6,652 nucleotides of DNA from Chloroflexota bacterium (GTDB lineage Bacteria > Chloroflexota > Limnocylindria > QHBO01), in NCBI GenBank assembly GCA_013694795.1, contig JACDBS010000245.1, forward strand, positions 1 through 6,652. Direction: 5' to 3'. The translations under genes and the position numbers were made by a program. The notes below the pieces were generated by a model that had not been told where the DNA came from, did not search any database, and saw only the letters and a list, made by a program, of their open reading frames with translations. Shown here piece after piece: positions 1-4,987 of the stretch; position 1 is the first letter of the stretch; every line of letters starts with the position of its first letter.

Positions 1-121
1 CCGAGGCCGGGAACTCACCGATGATGTCGTCGTGGTTCGCCGGGCTGACGCTGGTGAAGGTGGCGCCCGAATCCGCGGCCTTCCAGTCGGCGCCAATCAG
101 GTTCTGGTATGTCTTGGTCAC
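1..121 (-). CDS. Aldehyde dehydrogenase family protein, N-terminus only (runs off the left edge)
   Basis: Reading the minus strand from a GTG at 121-119 gives 40 open codons to the window edge, beginning VTKTYQNLIGADW and continuing through SPANHDDIIGEFP. This is the usual start of an NAD(P)-dependent aldehyde dehydrogenase: a short strand with (I/V)xGxW, a variable segment with SGATF, and the (N/S)PA(N/T)...(V/I)IG motif that opens the Rossmann-fold cofactor domain. These enzymes oxidise an aldehyde to the acid in the cytoplasm. The catalytic Asn, Glu and Cys lie outside the window, so substrate cannot be assigned; semialdehyde dehydrogenases of sugar-acid or amino-acid breakdown often start this way. 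The GTG start is supported by GAGGAG eight bases upstream and by a -10-like box further up. It is a different paralogue from the aldehyde dehydrogenase at 4988-6433. Confidence 0.8.
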   Translation of the reverse strand, partial: MTKTYQNLIGADWKAADSGATFTSVSPANHDDIIGEFPAS

Positions 122-129
122 GGCGGATT

Positions 130-135
130 CTCCTC
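130..135 (-). promoter_or_regulatory. Shine-Dalgarno GAGGAG for the left-edge aldehyde dehydrogenase
   Basis: GAGGAG on the minus strand lies 8 nt before the GTG at 121-119. This ideal spacing decides the start of the truncated gene in favour of GTG. Confidence 0.75.
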
Positions 136-159
136 GGGGCTGGCGCTCGGCGGCGCGTC

Positions 160-168
160 CCGATTCTA
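160..168 (-). promoter_or_regulatory. -10-like box TAGAAT (within TAGAATCGG) upstream of the left-edge aldehyde dehydrogenase
   Basis: TAGAAT (168-163, minus) matches TATAAT at five of six bases. It would start transcription near 155, giving a leader of about 34 nt that contains the Shine-Dalgarno. The same nine bases, TAGAATCGG, occur in front of the other aldehyde dehydrogenase (6503-6495). No convincing -35 hexamer is visible. A small hairpin (GCCGG-TAGG-CCGGC, 171-184) occupies the space just upstream of the box. Confidence 0.45.
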
Positions 169-193
169 TCGCCGGTAGGCCGGCGGCGGATTC

Positions 194-220
194 GGGCCCA
201 TTTCTCGCGAGGCGAGCATT
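194..220 (+). repeat. 27-bp imperfect palindromic repeat, copy 1
   Basis: First of four related copies in the gap between the left-edge gene and the protease gene. It aligns without gaps to copy 2 at 21 of 27 positions. Its core CTCGC-GAG-GCGAG (204-216) is a perfect 5-bp inverted repeat with a 3-nt loop. Core consensus of the family by eye: TATCTCgCGcgAGGyGAG followed by TT. Confidence 0.6.
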
Positions 221-244
221 ATCCCGGCGTGGCTGGGCAGGGAC

Positions 245-271
245 GGGCCTATCTCGCGCGAGGTGAGAGTT
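245..271 (+). repeat. 27-bp imperfect palindromic repeat, copy 2
   Basis: It contains the perfect 10-bp palindrome CTCGCGCGAG (253-262), flanked by TCTC...GAGA half-sites. It matches copy 3 at 22 of 27 positions (25 of 31 if extended left to 241). It starts 51 bp after copy 1 and exactly 60 bp before copy 3. Confidence 0.6.
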
Positions 272-304
272 GCAGCGGCGGAGATGCGCGAGACGGGCCT
301 GAAC

Positions 305-331
305 GAGCCTATCTCTCGCCAGGTGGGAATT
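305..331 (+). repeat. 27-bp imperfect palindromic repeat, copy 3
   Basis: Same orientation as copies 1 and 2, sharing CCTATCTC, the C-AGGTG core and the terminal TT with copy 2. Its palindrome is degraded (CTCTCGCCAGGTGGGA). It runs directly into another small inverted repeat, GGGAA-TTCA-TTCCC (325-338). Confidence 0.55.
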
Positions 332-372
332 CATTCCCCATCGCGGCGTCCATGGGGCGCCATTGCCGTGAT

Positions 373-399
373 AAGGCTCGCCTGACGGGAGATAGCGAC
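373..399 (-). repeat. 27-bp imperfect palindromic repeat, copy 4 (inverted)
   Basis: Read on the minus strand this is CTATCTCCCGTCAGGCGAG followed by CCTT. It matches copy 2 at 18 of 27 positions, with the conserved CTATCTC, AGG-GAG and TT all kept. It is the only copy in the opposite orientation and is the most diverged, so membership is somewhat less sure than for the other three. Confidence 0.45.
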
Positions 400-505
400 G
401 GCCAAGGCGGTGGGGGCCCCGATTGACATTCACTGCGGCTCGGTCGGCGCGACTTGGGACCGTCAGTCGAGAACAATCCGCACGCAGCAGGGCCGTCCTG
501 TGCCA

Positions 506-551
506 GGGCTGAGGCGTCCCGGCGTGGCCGGGACATTCGACCCTTCAGCCC
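506..551. other. Two-tier stem-loop
   Basis: GGGCTGAG (506-513) pairs with TTCAGCCC (544-551), 8 bp with one G-U on the plus strand. Inside it GTCCCGG (516-522) pairs perfectly with CCGGGAC (528-534) around a 5-nt loop. The two tiers are separated by a 2-nt/9-nt internal loop. No T-run follows, so it is not an ordinary intrinsic terminator. Confidence 0.5.
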
Positions 552-660
552 ACCCACCCGATGCTGGATCATCGGCGCACAAGTGAAGAACCGTCGTGGT
601 GGGTTCCTGAATCTCATGATATCGGGGCTGAAGTAGTGGCACCCCACCGTGGCGGGCTCA

Positions 661-698
661 ACGAAACGCCGGTCCGGCACACGGGCCGGCGTCTTCGT
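661..698. other. Long GC-rich hairpin upstream of the protease gene
   Basis: ACGAA-ACGCCGGTCC (661-675) pairs with GGGCCGGCGT-C-TTCGT (683-698): 15 bp including one G-T and a single bulged C at 693, with a 7-nt loop. It is the strongest inverted repeat in the window. On the plus strand no T-tract follows. On the minus strand the descending arm ends in TTTCGTT, a weak terminator-like tail. It could be a terminator remnant, a bidirectional terminator or a 5' leader element. Confidence 0.5.
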
Positions 699-800
699 GC
701 CAGGCCAGTAAGCCCCTGATAAGCCGCGATAAAGAGACTGTGCGGCATGATCCACCGCACACAGCTCGCCGCATTGAACGCCGGCTCGCCTCCATCGAAC

Positions 801-806
801 AGGAGG
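801..806 (+). promoter_or_regulatory. Shine-Dalgarno AGGAGG for the protease gene
   Basis: A perfect AGGAGG lies 8 nt before the ATG at 815. It sets this start over the in-frame GTG at 740, which would put 25 charged residues in front of the signal peptide and has no Shine-Dalgarno. Confidence 0.85.
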
Positions 807-814
807 CTGCCCCT

Positions 815-1756
815 ATGTTCTCGAGACGGATTGCCATGGCTGCGTTGATTGCCATGTTGACCTCCGCGCTCACCGTCGCGCCGGCCGCGGCGGCCAAACC
901 AACGAAGCCCACCTCACCGCCGGTGGGCGAACGACCGCTGACGCCGGCCGAAGAAGCGGCGTCGGCGCGCAAGATCGCGGCCGCGGAGGCGTACCTGGCC
1001 TCCGGCCCGGCGCAGGAAGAGGAGCTCGTCCCGCTCGCCTGCTTCGTCCCCAATGCGACCTCGGCTGAGGTGACCGCCGGCGGCGCCGTCACGGACGACG
1101 TCGACCCCAGCGCCGATAGCAGCGCCAGCACCGACGTGACGATCCAGGCCACCTGCGGCACTCCGCAAGGGATCCTGGGCGTCGAAGCCCGCGACCAGAC
1201 GACTGGCATCTACTGCGGACCGGCCGTCGGACAGGTGATCGCCAACTACACCTGGGCGCTGGCATCGGGGTGGAACAAGTACACCCAGGGCAGGATCGCC
1301 GGTTGGATGAGCACCGACATCAACGGCGGCACCAACGCTCCGGCAATGGCGTACGGCCTCGATCGCGCGACTGTCGGCTCCCCGCGCCGACCGGCAGTCT
1401 GGAGCTGGGTGGTCACCTACCTCCGCGATACCGACGGCGACGGCGCCTTTGGTGATCAGCTGCACGACTACGTGCGAGCAAACGTGAGCGGCTCGAAGAT
1501 GCCCCTGGCGATTCCGGTCAAGCCGTACGACCCGTACTCCGCGAACCATCTTTCCAGTTGGGCGAAGCCGGTCGCCTCGCCGGGTCACTGGATCGCCGCA
1601 TACGGCTGGGTCGGTCTGTGGAATGGGACCGATTACGCGCGCCTGTACTACACCGACTCGTCGAGGGACGAGGGCGGATCCACCGGCAAGTTCTGGGATC
1701 CCATGCGACGCATTGCCGCGCTGATCATGGAGCACACTCAGCGGCTGGTCTGGTGA
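815..1756 (+). CDS. Secreted papain-like (C39-type) cysteine protease
   Basis: A 313-residue exported protein. Residues 1-27 are a Sec-type signal peptide: SRR, a hydrophobic run, then an AAAA cleavage region. A Pro/Ala/Glu-rich pro-region follows, and the catalytic domain fills the C-terminal half. Visible papain-fold residues are Q128 six positions before C134 in IYCGPAVGQ (oxyanion Gln and nucleophile), H258 in GHWIAAYGW, and D281 in YYTDSS, in the order and spacing of the C39-like peptidase superfamily. Cys76 and Cys114 lie N-terminal and could form a disulfide. A DTDGDG loop (D205, D207, D209, with D214 after it) resembles a calcium-binding loop and sits between the Cys and His blocks. 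The family normally cleaves peptides, often after double glycine, but secreted stand-alone members have few known substrates, so the target is unknown. It is coupled to the following propeller lipoprotein gene by a one-base stop/start overlap. Confidence 0.72.
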   Translation: MFSRRIAMAALIAMLTSALTVAPAAAAKPTKPTSPPVGERPLTPAEEAASARKIAAAEAYLASGPAQEEELVPLACFVPNATSAEVTAGGAVTDDVDPSADSSASTDVTIQATCGTPQGILGVEARDQTTGIYCGPAVGQVIANYTWALASGWNKYTQGRIAGWMSTDINGGTNAPAMAYGLDRATVGSPRRPAVWSWVVTYLRDTDGDGAFGDQLHDYVRANVSGSKMPLAIPVKPYDPYSANHLSSWAKPVASPGHWIAAYGWVGLWNGTDYARLYYTDSSRDEGGSTGKFWDPMRRIAALIMEHTQRLVW

Positions 1757-2979
1757 TGGGTGCACGCGTCGCGGCGATCATGGCCGTGATCTGCGTGGGC
1801 GGGGCGGCGGCGTGTGCCGCCGCCGTCCCGCCTTCGTCGGCGCCTCTCGTCTCGGAACCCAGCACCGAAGCGACGCCCGCTGTCACGGACCCGGCTCCCA
1901 CGCCGGTCCCGTCGGCACGCCCACGCCAGGACCTGGGCGCTGAGCTCGATGTCCGTGCCATGAAGCACGACCAGACGGGCGATGTGCTCGAGTTCGCGAG
2001 CGACGCCACGGGGATCATCTTCTCTTCGAACTTGGCCGAGGACTCGGGCCCGGAAGCCGCGCCCGACGTCTGGCGCTACGTGCCTGGGCCGTCGGCGAAG
2101 CCCGAGCTCGCGTGGCGCAATCCGAACCGCGACCACTCTGTGGTGAAGCTGGGTGGTGACGCCGGGATGCTGGCCTTCGTCGACATCCCGCTGACCGGCG
2201 AGCGCGCGTGGGACCTGTGGCTCCTGCCGAAGGTTGGAGCCGAGCCAGTCCTCCTGGACACCCACCCCGGCGATGAGGATGTCTCGAGCCTGGTGCCCAG
2301 CTTCAGCGTGTACCAGCCGATGGTCGCATGGACCGCGTTCGATCGCGGCCCCAATGGCCCCGTCTCGCAACTGTTGACTGCCGAGGCTCCCGACTGGACT
2401 CCCCAGGTCATCCTCGAGCGCCAGGCGTGGGAGGCAGAGCTGTGGCTCCCGTCGCTGTACGGCCACATGCTCGTCTTCACCGAGGTTCGCTATTCCGCCG
2501 ACCGGTCAACCGATGAGCGATCGGTGCACCTGCTCGATCTCCTCGATCCGACGGCTGAGCCACGACGCCTCGACATCTCTGGTCGGGCGACCATGCCGCT
2601 CCTCGCCGGCAACACCGTGCTCTGGAAGGAGGCGGAGCCGGGATTCAACATGTTCAACTGGGGGCGCATGTTCAGGTACGACCTGCTCAGCGGCCAGGTT
2701 TCATCGGTGAGCGTCTGGCCACAGGAGTACGTGAACTACCCGTCGGTCGGCAGTCGGTTCGTCGCCTGGTGGGGCGCCGATGGGTTCAGCTTCGGGGTGT
2801 TCGACCTGGTGCGTGACCGGGCACGACTGATCGAGCGATATAGCAATGCGTCGCAGGCCAACGTGCTTCGGCCGCACGTGGCGGGCGATCTCATGGTCTG
2901 GGAGTACGTCGATTCCTCGAAGCCCGAGACATACCGCGAACTGCGCTGGGCGAGCCTGCCGAACCCCAGGGACGACTGA
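1756..2979 (+). CDS. Putative lipoprotein with seven-repeat beta-propeller (TolB/DPP-like)
   Basis: A 407-residue protein. The N-terminus is a short hydrophobic signal ending GGAAAC at Cys20, a weak but plausible lipobox. It is followed by a Pro/Ser/Thr/Ala linker (about 22-58) typical of surface-tethered proteins. The rest carries seven repeats of 44-51 residues, each with a hydrophobic strand ending in an aromatic residue: around 86-92, 137-143, 188-196 (VAWTAFD), 237-244 (LVFTEV), 286-293 (VLWKEA), 334-342 (VAWWGAD) and 378-386 (MVWEYVD), several preceded by Pro-x-(V/L)-x-G. This pattern matches WD40-like/TolB-type propeller blades, usually protein- or ligand-binding surfaces. No catalytic serine motif was seen. 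Its ATG shares its A with the protease's TGA stop and has no clear Shine-Dalgarno, so translation probably depends on the upstream gene. Alternatively it is a secreted rather than lipidated protein. Confidence 0.7.
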   Translation: MGARVAAIMAVICVGGAAACAAAVPPSSAPLVSEPSTEATPAVTDPAPTPVPSARPRQDLGAELDVRAMKHDQTGDVLEFASDATGIIFSSNLAEDSGPEAAPDVWRYVPGPSAKPELAWRNPNRDHSVVKLGGDAGMLAFVDIPLTGERAWDLWLLPKVGAEPVLLDTHPGDEDVSSLVPSFSVYQPMVAWTAFDRGPNGPVSQLLTAEAPDWTPQVILERQAWEAELWLPSLYGHMLVFTEVRYSADRSTDERSVHLLDLLDPTAEPRRLDISGRATMPLLAGNTVLWKEAEPGFNMFNWGRMFRYDLLSGQVSSVSVWPQEYVNYPSVGSRFVAWWGADGFSFGVFDLVRDRARLIERYSNASQANVLRPHVAGDLMVWEYVDSSKPETYRELRWASLPNPRDD

Positions 2980-3048
2980 CGGATCGTCTCCACCACCACG
3001 ACGCAAGGATCAGGGTACGTCCAGCTGGAAGGGCCGCACCCAGGGCCT
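2980..3048. other. Convergent junction between the propeller gene and fumC
   Basis: Sixty-nine bases separate two converging genes. Only small inverted repeats are present (GACG-GAT-CGTC at 2979-2989). No GC stem with a T-run was found on either strand, so termination here may rely on Rho or occur within the opposing gene. Confidence 0.35.
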
Positions 3049-4434
3049 CTAGGGCCGCGTCATACGCTTGACGTCGAGGGCCTCGTCGAGCTGCGCCTCG
3101 GTCAGGCGGCCGGCGGCCAGGTGGCCTCGCTCGACCACCACGTCGCGAATCGTTCGGTGCTCGGCGATCGCCTGCTTGGCGATGCTTGCCGCCTCCTCGT
3201 AGCCGAGGTATCGGTTCAGTGGCGTGACGATGGCCGGGGAGCTCTCCGCGTACTCGCGCAGGCGCTCCACGTTCGCAGTGATGCCGTCGACGCATCGGTC
3301 TGCCAGCAGTCGGCTGACGTTCGACAGCAGGCGGATCGACTCGAGCACGTTGCGCCCGAGCACGGGCAGCATGACGTTGAGCTCGAAGTTGCCCGCCGCA
3401 CCGCCCCAGGCGACGGCGGCGTCGTTGCCCACGACCTGGGCGCAAACCATGAGCGTGGCCTCGGGGATGACCGGGTTCACCTTGCCGGGCATGATGCTGC
3501 TCCCCGGCTGCAGGTCGGGCAGGTTGATCTCGCCCAGGCCCGCGCGTGGCCCGGAGCCCATCCAGCGCAGGTCATTGGCGATCTTCGTCAGGCTCACCGC
3601 GATGGTGCGCAACTGGCCCGACAGCTCCACCAGCGCGTCGCGCGCGCCCTGCGCCTCGAAATGGTTACGCGCCTCAGTCAGCGGAAGGCCGGTGGCAGTG
3701 GCTACCTCGGCAATCACGCGACCACCGAAGCCGGCAGGCGTGTTGATGCCGGTGCCGACAGCGGTTCCGCCCAGCGGAAGCTCGGCCAGCCGCGGGAGGG
3801 TCGAGTGCAGCCGCTCGACACCGATGCGCACCTGGGCCGCATATCCGCCGAACTCCTGGCCCAGGGTGACCGGCGTCGCGTCCATGAGGTGCGTGCGCCC
3901 GGCTTTGACGACATCGCCAAACTCGGCGGCCTTGCGCTCCAGCGAGTCGGCCAGGTGCTCGAGGGCCGGTACCAGGTCGCGGATCACGCCCCCCGCCGCC
4001 GCGATGTGAATCGATGCCGGGAACATGTCGTTCGACGACATCGGATGGTTGACGTCGTCGTTGGGATGGACCGGGCGTCCGAGCCGCTCGCCGGCCAGCG
4101 TGGCGATCACCTCGTTCATGTTCATGTTGCTGCTGGTGCCCGAGCCGGTCTGGAAGACGTCGATCGGGAACTGGTCATCGTGGTCGCCGCGGGCGACCTC
4201 CTCTGCGGCACCGATGATGGCCTCCGCGAGATCCGGCTCGATCATGTCCAGCTCGCGCTTGACCGATGCGGTCGCGGCCTTGATCCGCGCCAGCGCCTCG
4301 ATCTGCGCGCGCTCCAGGGTCATGCCGGAGATCGGGAAGTTCTCCACCGCGCGCTGCGTCTGCGCCCGCCACTTGGCCCTCGCCGGAACACGCACCTCAC
4401 CCATCGAGTCGCGCTCGATGCGCTGGTCGCTCAT
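3049..4434 (-). CDS. fumC: Class II fumarate hydratase (fumarase C)
   Basis: A 461-residue protein of normal family length. It catalyses the reversible hydration of fumarate to L-malate in the TCA cycle as a cytoplasmic, iron-independent homotetramer. Motifs in order are WRAQTQR (about 22-28), the substrate-binding TGSGTSSNMN (96-105), SSND (133-136), GRTHLMD with catalytic-site His182, and the superfamily signature GSSIMPGKVNP starting at G311, with the catalytic serine loop at S312/S313 and K318. The N-terminus and many blocks resemble actinobacterial fumarases such as that of Mycobacterium. These motifs separate it from argininosuccinate lyase and adenylosuccinate lyase; aspartase is closer, but the HDDQFPIDVFQ and THLMDA blocks favour fumarase. 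The ATG overlaps the stop of the upstream DUF309 gene as ATGA (4434-4431), so the two are cotranscribed and probably translationally coupled. The stop is TAG at 3051-3049. Confidence 0.96.
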   Translation of the reverse strand: MSDQRIERDSMGEVRVPARAKWRAQTQRAVENFPISGMTLERAQIEALARIKAATASVKRELDMIEPDLAEAIIGAAEEVARGDHDDQFPIDVFQTGSGTSSNMNMNEVIATLAGERLGRPVHPNDDVNHPMSSNDMFPASIHIAAAGGVIRDLVPALEHLADSLERKAAEFGDVVKAGRTHLMDATPVTLGQEFGGYAAQVRIGVERLHSTLPRLAELPLGGTAVGTGINTPAGFGGRVIAEVATATGLPLTEARNHFEAQGARDALVELSGQLRTIAVSLTKIANDLRWMGSGPRAGLGEINLPDLQPGSSIMPGKVNPVIPEATLMVCAQVVGNDAAVAWGGAAGNFELNVMLPVLGRNVLESIRLLSNVSRLLADRCVDGITANVERLREYAESSPAIVTPLNRYLGYEEAASIAKQAIAEHRTIRDVVVERGHLAAGRLTEAQLDEALDVKRMTRP

Positions 4435-4883
4435 CGGCTGAAATCGGGGGCGCTGGCATCGGTGAAGCGGATGATGGGCGGAATCAGATACGGAAGATAT
4501 CCGGCCTCGAGGTCATTGAGGATGCGTCGCGCCTCGCCGATGAGCTCGTTGACGAAGACGCCCTGGTGCGCCGGCTGGTACGGGCGCAGGTTTTCGAGGC
4601 CCTCGGACAGCTTGTTCCGCGCACCACGCAGGTTGCGCCGCTGGAGGTGGAGCAATCCGGCGGCGACCTGGATCAGTCCCTGGTAAAAGTCACGCTCCTC
4701 ATCCGGCGCCGCGCGCCACAGTGTCTCCCACGCCTCGTGGGCGTGCCAGTAGCGGACGCCGTTGAAGAGGGCGATACCACGACGGAAGAGGCGCTCGGCC
4801 TCGACCGGATCGAGCCGTGGCGTCCGGCCGCCGGGGAGTCCGTCGGGCGCGGCGGTGTCGGTCGGCACGGGCGTTTCGCTCAT
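4431..4883 (-). CDS. DUF309 domain protein
   Basis: A 150-residue, mostly helical soluble protein. After a disordered N-terminal 25 residues comes the DUF309 core: GIALFNGVRYWHAHEAWETLW (36-56), including the family's H-x-H-E-x-W-E motif (H47, H49, E50, W52, E53), then FYQGLIQVAAGLLHLQRRN (66-84) and a C-terminal helical part ending near YLPYLIPP. The His/Glu cluster suggests metal binding, but no biochemical function for the family is known to me. The ATG at 4883 has no Shine-Dalgarno, but a TACGAT box lies exactly 7 nt upstream, the geometry of a leaderless mRNA. The gene ends inside the start codon of fumC (ATGA), so it is the first gene of a two-gene unit. A longer frame exists upstream to 5129, but it overlaps the neighbouring dehydrogenase and lacks family similarity. 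Confidence 0.88.
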   Translation of the reverse strand: MSETPVPTDTAAPDGLPGGRTPRLDPVEAERLFRRGIALFNGVRYWHAHEAWETLWRAAPDEERDFYQGLIQVAAGLLHLQRRNLRGARNKLSEGLENLRPYQPAHQGVFVNELIGEARRILNDLEAGYLPYLIPPIIRFTDASAPDFSR

Positions 4884-4890
4884 CGGCCCG

Positions 4891-4899
4891 ATCGTAGCA
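4891..4899 (-). promoter_or_regulatory. Extended -10 promoter (TGCTACGAT) giving a probable leaderless DUF309-fumC transcript
   Basis: On the minus strand TGC (4899-4897) abuts TACGAT (4896-4891), which matches an extended -10 element (TGnTAnnnT). It is separated from the ATG at 4883 by 7 nt, so transcription would begin at or next to the A of the start codon. No -35 hexamer is evident, as is common for extended -10 promoters. Confidence 0.5.
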
Positions 4900-4970
4900 G
4901 GCCGCTGTGAGCCGCCGTGCTTCAGGCCACGGAGTTGGCCCCGGCGCTCGACCCCGGACGACCTCGCTCC

Positions 4971-4986
4971 ATCGGTCTGCACCGAT
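4971..4986 (-). terminator. Small hairpin just after the dehydrogenase stop (weak terminator candidate)
   Basis: ATCGGT (4986-4981, minus) and ACCGAT (4976-4971) pair around a 4-nt loop, starting one base after the TGA of the dehydrogenase gene. The stem is only 6 bp and has no T-run, so readthrough into the DUF309 gene is possible. Confidence 0.25.
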
Positions 4987-4987
4987 C

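Larger units (their letters stand above)
400..814. other. Gene-free stretch with a series of potential stem-loops
   Basis: About 400 bases with no convincing coding sequence: short open frames exist on both strands but have poor codon bias and no ribosome binding site. Four nested or tandem inverted repeats were found by eye: 506-551 (outer 8-bp stem with one G-U, inner perfect 7-bp stem), 558-575 (CCGATG/CATCGG), 598-648 (GGTGGG/CCCACC, long loop) and 661-698 (15-bp stem with one bulge). It could be a structured leader of the downstream operon, an independent small RNA, or a terminator-bearing remnant. No known riboswitch or RNA family was recognised. The region after 700 is locally AT-richer (GATAA twice, 718-722 and 728-732), but no clear -35/-10 pair could be assigned to the protease gene. 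Confidence 0.45.

Noticed and set aside
423..428. Perfect -35 consensus TTGACA on the plus strand
   Set aside because: Sixteen to eighteen bases downstream there is only GC-rich sequence with no TAnnnT, so no promoter is supported.
454..636. 60-codon plus-strand frame ending shortly before the 661-698 hairpin
   Set aside because: The position before a hairpin is suggestive, but the start would be TTG without a Shine-Dalgarno, codon bias is poor and the product is not recognisable.
561..719. 52-codon ATG frame on the plus strand (MLDHRRTSEEPSWW...)
   Set aside because: No Shine-Dalgarno, low GC at third positions unlike the real genes, and it is threaded by the hairpins.
309..755. 148-codon open frame on the minus strand
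   Set aside because: No ribosome binding site, no recognisable domain and Arg/Pro-rich composition; it crosses two of the repeats and the strong hairpins. It looks like a chance frame in GC-rich DNA.
740..814. Upstream GTG start adding 25 residues to the protease
   Set aside because: It would bury the signal peptide behind a charged segment. The ATG at 815 has a perfect AGGAGG at ideal spacing.
815..900. Tat export signal in the protease (SRRIAM)
   Set aside because: Twin arginines are present, but the rest of the S-R-R-x-F-L-K pattern is missing; a Sec signal peptide is the simpler reading.
3121..4686. 521-codon plus-strand open frame opposite fumC and DUF309
   Set aside because: It is the antisense shadow of clearly identified genes, with His/Arg/Asp-rich composition and no family resemblance.
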